Source: Phallusia fumigata
Taxonomy: Eukaryota; Chordata; Ascidiacea; Phlebobranchia; Ascidiidae
Direction of reading: 5' to 3'
DNA length: 64,000 nucleotides
NCBI GenBank assembly: GCA_008931825.1
Contig: QXVZ01005142.1
Coordinates: forward strand, 124,001 to 188,000
The notes under the pieces were generated by a model. It was not told where the DNA came from, made no database searches, and was given only the letters and a program-made list of their open reading frames with translations. Shown here piece after piece: positions 1 to 13,200 of this stretch; the stretch's first letter is position 1; each line of letters opens with the position of its first letter. The position numbers and the translations under genes are program-made.

Positions 1-173
1 AGAATATTTTGCAATTTAGTGTATATTTATATTCCTTTTTTATTAAAATATATTCACTATATACAAGCAACTGGCAGTCATGTTTTTGATTAAAATCCTC
101 TTTAGATCCCTCTCTTGTGCCCGTGTCCTAGAAGCTCATATTTTATTGTAACCAATACTTTCGTTCCACAAAC

Positions 174-1215
174 CTGAACGTGAAAACCTGGGTGCTCCAA
201 TCAGCCACAACCTGCTTCAGTTTCCCTTCGATGTCGCGTTCCTTCACAGCGCTAATACACACATCCTGTGACATGTACTTGTGTATTAATCTGTCATATC
301 TAAACACAAATAATATCACGATTCAACAAACCTCAATGTCTTCCTTGTTTTCAAGCAGCGGTGCTTCCATGATGTTGCGCAGTTGAAAGTTTTCATTCTC
401 GACGTCAAAGCTGTGTGACGTCAGCTTCGCAATCCGCTCCCAGTGACGTGTCATCATTGCCTGAGCACGAAAAATGCTACGTCACCTTTCTGTCTAGTTA
501 TAGACCCGAGCCAGTTATTGACTTAATAACTAAACTGATATCATGACTCAGCATCACGACTTACCTTGTTTGACATCATCTCGAGTAGAGGACAACATTC
601 GCTGAAGTCGTCAATCTTTTTCTTGAGATCGAGAAAGGCTTCCCACTCTTTGAGTGCTTTTGGGAGTTTGCGACATCTTGAAGCAAAATAAACAAATGTT
701 GCCAAAATACGTTATCACATTGACACTGACAGCCAAGTGGAACTAATCAACCTCACAATTAACAGTCACACTGTATTGTGAAATATAACACAAAATATGG
801 CATTTTCCGCATCGTACTTGTTTTGGAAGTCCAGAAGTTCCTGGTTGATTTTTTCAATGTCCAGTTCCGACCACAAGATGTCGTAGTACCCGTTCACACT
901 GTCGATGACGTTGTTATACAGACCATACAGTTTCTGGAGAAGCGAGAGTTCTCTTTTTATACGCTGCAGGTCTGGATAATCTGAAACAGACACAAAAATT
1001 GTCGGGGTCAAGTACGAAATTTTTACTTCTTCAAACCCTTCCACTTCTTTTGCAATTTTATTCTGCATTTCTACCCACCAGTAACGGGCAATCCAAACAG
1101 TTCCTCTCCGCCAGAGTATGTGACGTATTTCCTCCACAACTCGTCGAATCGAGTTTGGAAGATTTGAAGTCGGTCGCTCGCTTCGCGGGGGCGGACACCT
1201 TGAATGTTCGGACCC
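174..1215 (-). other. Start of dynein linker region (DHC_N2-type)
   Basis: The last five visible exons (1215-1079, 980-818, 676-565, 460-332, 275-174) encode the start of the linker, the lever that swings across the AAA+ ring. Recognisable blocks are [68 protein letters not shown] and [18 protein letters not shown]. The open frame ends in a normal donor at 173, so the gene continues to the left. Residues 1-173 of the window look intronic. Confidence 0.85.
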
Positions 1216-4200
1216 CTAAAAAAAGGAAATAATTGTGTACACTGTAGTTGTGTAAGATTTGTTGTAACATCCTCTTGAATATACTTGCTGTTAACTGGCT
1301 TGGTACAGGTGACCGTGTTTTATTTATTGTTTGCAATTTTTTCTAATGACCTATTTGTGCAGCAGGTTTAAACACTTAAAAAACCGTTGGCTATGGACGC
1401 ATCAACAGGACTTATATGGATATTTACTTTTGGTCATAATCCCTGTAAAAGTCGGCTGTGTCAATGTGGTATTTTTCAACTCCTGTTAAAAGATCGGTCT
1501 TGAATCCTGGTTGCACACGTAACAATGTGCTCTGTGTCGTCACAACCTGTAAAACAACGTCATAACAGTAAATTATACGATAAAGCAATGACAATGATAA
1601 TCAGGAAAAGCTTGAAAAGGAAAAATCGATTCAATTTACGATAGAAGGTCAGAAAAATAAAAAATTGAAGAAATTTGGACTGCTCTGTTTTGGCCCAAAT
1701 GGGCAAACAAACAGGAACCCATAAAAATGACAAGAAAAAATACAACAGAAACAAACCACATGGCAGTCTTTAAACTACGTATCAAACTTGTCTGTGTGAC
1801 ATACATACCGATGATAGGAGATTCTTCCACTGGTAAGCAAGACCATCCACTCTCTCAGCATTTCCATCGTTGAAAGTCAGCTCGAGTTTATTGAGGAGCG
1901 CATAACTTTCCTCCACTGGTCCGATTGTCATGTCGATACGAATCTGCTCCTCTCGGATCTCACGCAACGCCGCCATAGCCCCTCTGACGTCATCAAGGTC
2001 GTTGATTGACCGCCTGCAAACAAAACGCCACGATGACGTCACAATATGCGCTTGTTTGTGATTTGTTTCATTTTTATCCTCGCGGGCGGAAAGGTTCCGT
2101 CGGATCGTTTTTTATTCGATTTTTTCGATTTTTTAAAATTGGTTACTTCAATTTGGGTCAACCCGACGGGTTCTACTGGGTTGGAGCAATGCTGCCAAAG
2201 TTTCTTGCTTAGGAAAACACAAGTGGCCGGAGACAAGATCCAGAACCCAGAACCTTGCGAGCACAAGTCGGTCGCGCTATCCACTGGCTCATTGTGGAAA
2301 ATTTTTACCATATGTGTGAGGAAAATTTGAAGTCGTATTTTTATGTGTGATGTTTATTTATGTATGACGTCAGTTTATGTTTATTTATGTATGACGTCAC
2401 AATAAACGTCACATTTAAAAACAAACAACACCGGTACAAAATTGTTATGACACGTTTGAGCTTCTCAGTTTGTTATTTTGTCAGACTAAGGACATTATAA
2501 TGTTAACACTTACGCCGTTCGCTTGGTGAGACTGTCGATGAAGTTGAAGATCGATTCTTGTTCCGCTCCGGCCTTCTCGTTAAGTGCGTTCCCGAAAGCA
2601 CGTTTCCACGCTTTACATTCTTGCTCCAGCGCGAGTTTGAGAGCGTCGGTTTCGAACAAGACCGATCCCACTTTGTAGCTTGCCGGGAGATCCTCAACTT
2701 GCGACTCCAGTCGGTGGTAATATCTGCGTAGGGCGAGATTTTTACCTTTATTCACTCATTACACATTTTCAGACTGACCATGATAGTTCTGACTAATTCA
2801 ATATAAAACAGTGTTATTTTCAGCTAAGCTTCAGCAAATTGCCCGCGTGCTACCCTGCCATAACCCTCTTGTTGGTAATTACCCATGGGTTACCAACCAC
2901 TGGCATAGAGTTTATGGTGAGTCGCACGTAAGCGCTAAAATTCGTGTTTCAAACCCTATAGCGTTAACCTAATTATGTGTTCAGAGACATCTGCTACACA
3001 TTTCCCGTCAAAAATACTGTGAGTGTGAAAAACCGTGAACGTTAACACTGCGGTTGACTGCACAATGCTTGTCGATAAACCCACTTTGAAAGCACAGGTA
3101 AACTAGCCTATTCATCGCAATGAATTGTTCACTTGTTTTAACTTACTTGATTTGAGCTTCGTATTCGGAATAGCCGGGTTTGTGCTCGACAAACTCAGCG
3201 ATCTTTTCTTGTGGGTCTTCCAACCACAGCTCGCTGAAGCCACTAAAGTTGTTTAACAACTGGAACAAAATGGTTTTTCATTTAAATAACGTTGGTGAAA
3301 AACGGACCGCGTTAAAGTAATAAAATTAAACATTCCTTGTAAATCATTTTAGCATAATGTTTAAAAAGTGTAAATTTACAAAAGCAAACTGACATGCGGA
3401 CGTTATCTCACCGATTCGCAGTCGCTCTTCAACGAGCTGACAACCGAGTGAAGAGCCACAACCACTTTCACCACATCCTTGTGTTCACTAAAAAAAGAAA
3501 ACTTTTGAAATATTTCGTAATCGTAGCACATTTGGGGGGTTTTACAGAAACAACAAAATGCAATATTGTAGCGTTCTTATTGTTTGCAACAACAAAAAAA
3601 TCACAGTCAAAAATTTAAAACTGCATTAGGCAAGTCAAAATGAATATTTATTATTTTGTCATTGTACCTGATCTGTTTGTGAATCGGTTTTGGAGGTTTG
3701 ATTTGAGTTTTGATATCCTCTCCCATCTTCCTTGCTGCTTCGGCCTCCATATGTTGTTGTTGGAAATGCAGTTCGGCGTATTTCCACAATTCGACTTCAG
3801 TTGTAGCGTTAAGGATTTGCTCAATCGCTTTGTTTAGAGCGGTCTAAGAATCAGGAAGTGAATAAAAACGGGAAGTTCGAAATACGATGTTTTTATTTGT
3901 ATGTAGCACTGGCCTGATTTTACAGCATTATAGGCCCCTGGGCGTAGCAAAGTAGCTGGGGCACATACATTAACTACTCATAAAAAATAAAGTGTTGTTA
4001 ACAAGCGTTTGGTGCTCTGAGCAGATAAGACCACTTAACGCTAAGTTTTGAGAGCAGTAGATTTTCTTTGACATGAAATAGATGGAGAATTAGGGATCCT
4101 GTGCTTAGAGGGCCCGGAGAAGTGACCAACAGTACTCTGCGTTAAAATCTGAAAAACGCTGATTTAAATTCACAGTCACATCGGTTTTCCTTTAAAAAAA

Positions 4201-7200
4201 GGTAAACCGCACACCTGAATATCGTCCAAGCTCGGTTTCATGACGATGGCGGGAAGAGCCAGGACGATTTGTGATTTGAACAACGGCGCTTTCTTGTTGT
4301 CATGTTTCGATGATCCAAGTCTTTGACTGCTCTGGTATTTATTTGCCTGCTGCAGACGTCGCTTAATGCTGTCCAGCGACAGTCGAGTACATTTCACCTG
4401 TAAAATAAAATTTTCGGTGACAGTTGTCATGACACCTGGCGGATGGGCGGCAATACCAATATTTTATCAAAATAACTTGTAAGTGTCTAAACTGATTCTA
4501 TTTAAAAGAGTACGACTTCATTAAATCCTTGGCATAGACGCTCCCCAAAAATTTTTTGATGAAACCAAATAAAATTAGCCCAAACCCTTTCGGTATTTTT
4601 AAAAATATTAATGGGGTATTTTAATGGGCACGGTATTGGTATTTCTGATTTAAACCTAGATGTCATAAAAATGTGAAAAAAGCTTTTCCAAACTCACAAG
4701 CGCATCGGTGGTTCTCTGACAGAAATGTCCCATCAGCGTGTAATACCACACAGGGAAGTTTTCCGACGCAGCTTGTTTCTCCAAGTTCGACATTTCCACT
4801 TCAGAGAATTGGTGTTTCAACATCTGGTTACAAACAAAGCATGTTAAAGCTAGACTAGTGTTTCCTGCTAACTGTCTTATGTTGTTATTATGTTTAAACT
4901 ATGGCTACATAGGCCGCTAAGGACACGATGATTCTAGCTAGCATTCAGATTGCTTCTGATGTACAGAGGTTAACAATTTTGGCACGGAATTTTACTCAAC
5001 TAGTAAGACTTCGGTTTAGTAAGACTATTAGGTTTAGTAACTAGTAAGACTAGTAAGATCTGTCCCAAATCTAGATAGCCATTTTGTAGCTACTTTCAGA
5101 AAACTGTAACAGCCTATTTTTATAATCTCTAATACATTTTTAACCAGACCACAAAAATGTAAAAACCCTTGTTTCAAATTACGATTTTACGCAAAATATT
5201 TTCGGAAACACTGTCGCGAGAACTTACGTCAATAATCTCGTACACAGCCCTCTCGCAGGCTGCGCTCAGTGACACCAAGTCTATGCTGGCAGTTGTCACC
5301 ACGTTGTCTGTCAGTGCCAGGAACTTTTCGCATGTCACCGCGTCATCGTCTGGCAAGTCGCACAACGCCGTCGTGCCAATCTCATCCAAGTCCTTACCGA
5401 TTCGACAATCCATAATGTCGGTGATCTGAAATGTTGTCGGGTTTTAGACGTTCTGTTTTCACTTCAAGTTGCTTGTTTTTTTTTGCACCACTGTCAGCTT
5501 GGTGCTTGACAATGAAAAGCAAATGGAGGGTGATATGACGTCACTGGTAGCAATATGACATCAGTCACGAAGTCACAAACAAACCGTTTGTTTAAAAATT
5601 TTAACAAATCCGTTGCAAAAAACACATTGAAGCGATATAAAATCTGAGATAGAATTGTGACAAAACAGGTGGAAAAACTTTTATAGCGCATGTTTAAAGG
5701 CGTATTTTTACCAATTTATATTTAGAGCATTTTATTGTTTTCAGAAACATTTACCCGTTTAATGATGATTTTCATTTCGTTCATCGCTGCGTAAACGTCC
5801 TTGATGAAAGTTTCAATATTCATCGAGTTCCAGTTCAGAATGGTCAGGCCCGACAGGATTTTGTCGTCAATCCTGGATATAAAAGGTTTCAGCAAAGGTA
5901 TCAGAAGATGTGGAACTTCTTCTGTCATTTTCTCAAATGCAAGGATCATGTCGTTCAAGTCGTTCTGCAAAAAATGATGAGAATCGTCGTAATCAGCTTG
6001 TACAACATTGGTACCAGTTGGGTTGTGTTTCAAAATTTAGAGTTGCTTTTAAGGCGATTTTAAAACCGACTTCAAAATGTTTAGTTTCCACATTGAAGTT
6101 CGTACTAAAAAAACCATATGCAAAACCACAGAATTGTTTCCAAGTATTTTGAGGAATATTGCTTCTATCCAGTAAAAAATAACAATTTATTTTACTATTG
6201 TGAGCGAAATTGAGAAAAATCTATTCGAGGATAAAAGAAAACTAACAAACCAACATCGGTACCTTGTTCTTGGTAATTTCGTCTTCTTTAAGACAGAGTC
6301 TGAACGCAGCATCAGGAATTTCAAGCCCGATTTTGGAGAAATATTTTGACTCGGACAACAACTCCCAAATACTCGAGTCAAAATTCACGTAGAGTTTCCC
6401 AGTTTCAGGATGACGTAACAGTAGAGACGCTTGGAGGCCTCCCTTTACCACATCCACGGCGCGACACCTGGTGGTGAAAAATACGAGCGTTTTCTTCAGA
6501 GAAAACAGGTTCAAAAATTTGGGGTGTTTATGGAAAACTGGGTTTGGGTGAACGAAAGCGTATATTTGATATTTAATTAGACCTATACTGTTTAATTGGT
6601 TTTTGTAGTATTGCCAATTTAAAACTATTTTTACTCGACTCAAGTGATAAGGTAAATACCTTACACAAGTTATAACTAAAACCAAGTAAAGTGTAAAAAA
6701 AGTTAATCCAGTTCAAGAGTACTGGTTTAGTTTTTTTTTGACAAAATATTTATTTGACTCAAAGTCGGTTTTTTAAAACTAAATGCATCTTACCATCCTC
6801 TGTGGTATAAAACTTCATATTCGAGTAGAACGGCCGCGAGTTTGTTGAAAGTTCGTACAACTTTTTTGCCCTCGACAGTTTTTAGCAGGTCTCCTTTCTT
6901 CTGGAAGAAATCCATTGGGAGAGAGATCTTACGATAAAGCTGGCGGGCCCACGCTATTTTACCTGAAAGAAGATTTGTAATGTTGTAAATGTAAAAACAG
7001 GTGCACAGCAAACAAATGAAACTGATAGTTTGAAACCTGTATAGTTTTACACTTAAATTACCAGATATTGGCTTGAACACACCTTAACTAAAATAATCAT
7101 CAATACAGTAAATTGACGAAAATGGACATTGTTACATTACAATTAATTACCCAGTCATTATCTTCAAGGCATTACATCACAAAACCACGCAATGTTTGTG

Positions 7201-10200
7201 GTTATATATATAGCTACGATGATTTTTTACACCTTTAAAAAGGATTTATAACTTTATTTTCTTCATGTTTAAAGCTTGTCAAACTTGTAAACCCAAGGTT
7301 ATAAGATAGAAAAAGACATTAAATAGAATATACAGAGAACAGAATATTACTTCATACCGGATATTGGGGGCATGTTCCGTGCTACTGGTGGCTCCGTTTT
7401 AAACTTCTGGTATGCTTTTCGCACGCCTTCACAATCTTTGGCGTATCGGGCAATCAAAACGTTATACTTGTCGCTCAAATCCAAACTAGAAAAAATGATA
7501 AGGTTTACCGGGATAACTTTAAATTTATTTACAAACTGAACAGGCTCTGCTTAAACCTGGTTTAAATCTCATCAAAAGCTGCTCGGAACATTTCAAAACA
7601 AACTTTTGGTGGTTATGGCTTAATACGTTTAAACAACAAATAGCTGAAATATGTTATAAAATGGGCCGGACAACATGCAACGTACTAATGAAAATAACAA
7701 CATGGTTTTCGGATATAAAGTTAAACCAACTATAATACAACAGGCAGTTTGTTGAATAGTTCTGAAGAAAGAAACGTTTTGCACCAAACGCGTGCTTGCA
7801 TCTCTTCGTTTGTTTGCATTATTGCCCTGACGAAGATCACGAGCAAAGGAGGTTTCCAGTTACAAATGTGCCAAAGATTCATTGAGTTACGTGTTATCAA
7901 ACCTGATCTTACCTCACACCGTCAATTTGCTCAAACTTGGACAGCAACTCGAGTAAATATTCTGTCGACAGGGATTTGTCGAACCAAGATTCCATGTAAA
8001 CTTGTAGAGCTGTCTGTAAACCTTCGATCTGCATCCTAAAATCGAGGTAGTCTGATTCAAACTCTGCCTTGCGATGATCTAAAACGTCGTACTTCTTCTT
8101 CTCAGCATTGCCCACGATGTTCTGGTATCTGAATAGTATGAAAAGAATCAATTAAAACATTTTTATGTTTGTAATATTTTACCTGATTTTACTAAGCAGA
8201 TTTCTTATTTTCTTAATTTTTTTCAGATTTCTTATTATTGCCACAACATTGCAAAATTTTATCAAATAGGAAAGAATTTACGTTAAAGTTCTTTATGGTT
8301 TTTAATGTTACAAAAATAGTCGTCAAAGGTTTCATATTTTTTAAACTTGGTAATAGCAACTTCTTAACGAGCTTACTTAATATACAGTGCGTCGATTCCT
8401 TCCATTTTGATGTCCTTGAGCGCAGAGAGGCTTTTCATTGTTGAGACCATGTGAGAGAGTTTGTTGAGGCGAGCGCACAAGGTGTCGAACTTCCCGAAGA
8501 TGTAATTCTCACTGAATTCGAACTGTCGCTCCTTCGGGTTCTCCTTTAACTTTTCCTTGGTTCTAAACCAAAAAAAATATTGAAAATGTAATGTTAGTTG
8601 CAATTAAAGTATACACGGCTTTAAACGCTTTGAGCCGGTTTTTAAGGTTTTGTGGTTTTGACAATTCCTGGCAAAAAGGGTTATTGGCAATTTAGGTTAC
8701 CTGTGAAATGCCCTTTGATATTCTTCATTAAGTTTTGTACAGTTTGCAATCCGCTCTAGCAGAGTCGCACGGTCGATATCCCAAACTCTCTCGCTTCCCC
8801 CCATGATGTAATGCTTGCAAGTCGTGATCATCTGGTTGGTGACCTGGATAAAATACAAGTTAAAGTAACTAAAATATATAATTTGTAATTTCTAATCAAT
8901 ATTTCAAAAGAAACAGTGCTGAACTGCACCAAGCTCGGTCAGGAAATCGTTTAACGCATATCAAAAAGTGTAAAGTTGTACGAGCTTTAATGCATACCCG
9001 AGATTAGGTTTTGAACCCAGCATTTGCAATGCATTCTGATTTTAGCTACAAGTATACGAATTTGTTAATAATGCATAACTACATAGTGACTACTGCTGTC
9101 AGTATTACTTTGACAAAGAGTGACGTCATCCGCTCTGAGGTGTTGTAGAATTGGGAGATGCTGTGGATCATTCGAATGCTGTTCATGAGACCGGGAAGCA
9201 CCTCGATCATTCCTGGAAGCGAAAAACCACTCGTGTTTAATGTGACAAAAATCGTCGTCAAAAAATATGCATGATTTTCAGTGTCATTCGCTTACGCCTT
9301 TCACCAGTTTTGACAATATAAAAGAAATCAGCTTTAATTAAGAAAAACAAACTGCGCTCAAGGACATTTTCGCAAAAAAGGCCTTGTCTTGATTTGAAGT
9401 CACAACCACCGACTTTAACCAACCCACCACACACTCACCCTGTGGACTGCACTTAGACAAGGGGCCGAAGAACTTGTCAAGCGTGTAAAGGTATTTCACG
9501 TTGTCTTTTGCCTCATTGGCAGCGTCAGTGATGCGAGAATCCAACGCTTTCCATGTTCGTAGTGTTTTTGACTTTGCTGCTTGCAAAATTCCGACCACCG
9601 TTTTCACCTGTTGGTAAAAATGAGCGTTTTTTTGCGGATACGACCTGCTACGTAGTAAAAAATGACATGCGGACATGTAAACAGGCCCAAGCAGATAAAA
9701 GCTATGACGTCATATGGACGTGAAGAATAGGTGACTTGGTCACTCACCCTTTGTGATTTAATTTCATCGAGTAACGAACTGAATTTCGCCATCCTCTGTT
9801 TCCAGTGTTCGAGTTCTGCTGCTGGTCCGATGTCGTCCGCCTCCTTACGCATCTGCTCGCTCTCTGCTAGCACCTAGCGGATAAACGTGTTTATTAAATA
9901 AAAAATCCGGTTCTACAATCGAATCCGCTTTAAACTTTGACTGATACTAAAATAATAAATTGAAGTCAACGTAACATGACGTCACAATAAAATATAGCGC
10001 TCTGCTAACACCTAGCGGATAATAAAGTTTACTCTGCTATATTCCGACGAAATTAGGCCTAAAATTTAAACTAAGAACCTGACGACAACGTTACATGACG
10101 TCACACTTAATCGTAATTTTTGCTGTTCTCAAGCGGAGCACACATGACGTTATGATATCGTCATAAAACCAAGACGTCACGTACCTGATCAATTTGCCTA

Positions 10201-13200
10201 CACCAATTGTTTAGCACTTCTTCAAGTTTCTCGACAATATCGGTGTTCACCCCAACCATCTGCGCATAATCTTGCGGACCTCTTAAGTCATCCAGGTTGT
10301 AACCGATTTCAAACTCGGCTAGTTCGAACCGATCTGACATGCTGCTACGAGCTGCTGATAACGTTCCGGTGAATTTTTCGATGGACTCAATAAAGTCGTC
10401 AATCTGCAACGGAGTTTGTATTATAGCAACATGTAAACTTTTTGGGTTGTTAATAAGGTTGGGATTTCGGGACATGCCAATCCCGGGAAATTCCGAGAAA
10501 AGTAATAGAAATAGTGCATTGGTTAGTTATTATTTCCGCCTTGTACGTTTAAAACGTTATGGGGCATTCACGACGCCACAACGCAATGTAGTTGTGCGTA
10601 TAGACGTTTACACACTAGCCGACTCTCTTTAGGAATTGCGTAAATGTTTTAGAACATTTCGAAACAAATTTATCCGAAATACAGCAAATTGCACCGCTAT
10701 ACTGCGTGTTAGATATGTTATTAAAATCCCAGGATTTCAATGAAAAGGGGATTGAAAAGAAGACCCCTAAATCCCGGGATTTCTGGATGGGGATTCCCAG
10801 GGTCCCAACCCTAGCTGTTACGGTTAAAAAACCTGTTGTCTGTTATTTCCTCCATTGGCAGTTAGTTGTCCCCAGTCTCCCTGTGCTCGCAAAGCTGGAA
10901 CCATGACCCTGCTCAACAAATCCTCTATTCCCTTTAGCAAGTTGCCGTCTGTGGCGTCAATCATCCCGAAGTTCACCTCATTAGGTATGTTGGCAGTGGT
11001 GATCGACTTTTGGTGAGTTCGAACAAAGAAATAGCAAATTCCAATCAATGCTGTTGAAGATAAAGGGTTTGGTTTTAGTCAAGGAAGATATGTTGTAATT
11101 AGGAAACCAAGGGTAAAATTTAAATAGCGTTCCGAATTACGTTGATTTCCACGGCGCGCTAAGAGATATAGCTGAACCAACTTCGCAGATTGATCTAAAA
11201 GTGATGGCTACGTTGGTTGGTTTGTATTAACTAATTAACATGCAGTAAAGTTTAAGCCCCAGCGAGATTGCGCTTTTTAATTAGAAGATTTCAACCATTA
11301 CTTACGTTCCACGTCCCCAGTTGTGAGAAACAGTTTTTCCTTGAAAGCCGACGGATGAACACTCGCCATATCTGTACGAGAGTAAGCAACCTCCTTTGCT
11401 GTTGATTCCTACGTTAAAGGTAATGTTACGTCACCGCGATCTTGTGACGTCAGCGCTGTTGCGAGCAACATTAACGTGATTATTTGACACTTAAATCGCA
11501 AAAAACATTTTTGGTTAAGATATGACGAAGTTAATTCGTGTCGTCATTGAGTAAAACACGTCATAGCGAGTAACCTGGTAATAGAACATGAGTTTCTTTG
11601 TTCCGTTTGCCGCAAAAAAATTGTCCATGAGTTCGAAACGATCGTCGCCGATAATTTGTTCCTCGACCACAGGATATTCAACTCTCATCGCTTCGGCGAC
11701 CTGCAATGCATTAGGACTACTGAAATAACTTCGCTTTTTAGAATACCCACAGTAATTTATTTAAAACATGACCACATTTTAAAATTTAGGTTTAGAGCGT
11801 CGGTAGGAACACGTTTTTTATGTAAAATTAGGTCGTAAGAAATAAAGGCAGTACGGTCAGTACTTACTGAATTGTGCGTTTCTCGTTGCGAAACGCGTAC
11901 CGTACCTTTTGATAATTTTTCTGCGTGTTGTACCGTGCCGCCATCCTTGGTCGTAAGCTATTGTAGGACAATTTAGACCTCACACGTACACGTACCTTTC
12001 CTAGTATGTACTTATGTCGTACATCTAATCCGGCTCTTCTGTCTTCTCGCATAGCCTTGGCTTGTCTTTGCATTTCCTTCATCGCATCGCCCGAAAGTAC
12101 AACATTCTTTTTCCCCGCCGCCTGCACACACATCACGTTATATGTGCGGAAAGTTTGAGGTCCATACAAAAAAATTTAGGTTTGAAATTGAAACTAAATC
12201 AGCTGTGGTCGACGTTCCTAAAAACTTTTGGCACGTTTCGTTCGCGTTCAAAATGTGGCGTAATAAGAAACTAAAATCTTGGCAATGTTGTACAAAGCAG
12301 ACATTTTTAGGAAGTAGTGCCAAGCTTAAACAAACAACAGGAATGGGACTTTGTCCTCTAAACTTGACACTGACAAAAGACGGTTTTTATCGCAAAAACA
12401 ACTGCACCACAAAGTACGTACGTGGACATCGCCTTCAGTAACGACCATTTTTCTTCGCAAGTTGTTGTTGATGTTTCTAACAGACTATAATTATGCCACT
12501 ACATATCATACGCATCAAACTGCACTGAAGTATCTAAACACTGATTTAAAAAGATTTACTATAGGCGACATCTTTAAAATTCTGCCTCAGTGTACAGCGC
12601 GAAGTCAGTTTATCTACTTAATGGAAAATTGTCTCGGTTGACTACATGAAGCTTGCTCACAAACCCTTTTCGAAAGCTCACAGACACTAAAGTTACACTC
12701 AACACACAGCAGCCAGACAACACAGCTGGTGTGAGCGAAAATCGCACAGCAGTGTCGCCTGTTACCATAACAACGTTATCTAGGAGTAGACCTTGAACAC
12801 ATACAAGTGTTGGCCTCCCACGGGGCGGAAAGCTTACCGAGTGTTTGTGTTTGGGAAGGTTAATGAACAGTTTGCGCTGTCAACTCGCTGATGACGGCTG
12901 AGGTTTGCCCAATGTCCCATTACTTTGTTGTTAGTGTAAATGTGTCACAGAACGCGTTGTGTTTGGAGGAAAGAGGCATTTTAGGTAGGGTTTATGTGAT
13001 GACACTTTAAATACCAGACAATTTATATTTGTGTACAAACCCACATCAACTTAAGTTTATTTTCAATTAGGCATAACTTAAGAAACTTATGAACCGAAAA
13101 AAAATATATTTTCCAAAAAGTTTTGTTAAACAACTATTACACAGCACGTACCGGTGTTGCGGCCATCTGGGTCTGTTGTGACGTAATACGGCGACTAGCA

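Larger units (their letters stand above)
4215..12121 (-). other. Dynein heavy-chain tail region (DHC_N1-type)
   Basis: Exons 4-21 encode the N-terminal tail that docks the heavy chain to intermediate chains and neighbouring heavy chains in the outer arm. Landmarks on the minus strand are VRHKYILGK near 12010, KKLMFYYQ near 11590, the [10 protein letters not shown] block near 11000, [17 protein letters not shown] near 9850, the [18 protein letters not shown] block near 9130, [13 protein letters not shown] near 8490, [11 protein letters not shown] near 6940, LEYEVLYHR near 6810 and [16 protein letters not shown] near 4230. The order and spacing are those of DNAH5 family members. Introns are mostly 150-450 bp. 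Confidence 0.85.

Noticed and set aside
766-1137. A 123-residue open frame on the minus strand as its own gene
   Set aside because: It is dynein exon 29 (980-818) read through into both flanking introns; the conserved part is only [19 protein letters not shown] and its neighbours.
12755-12785. An RFX X-box (GTTACCATAACAAC) as a ciliary promoter element
   Set aside because: The second half-site deviates from RGYAAC, and it lies inside a dynein intron, not upstream of a start; too weak to call.
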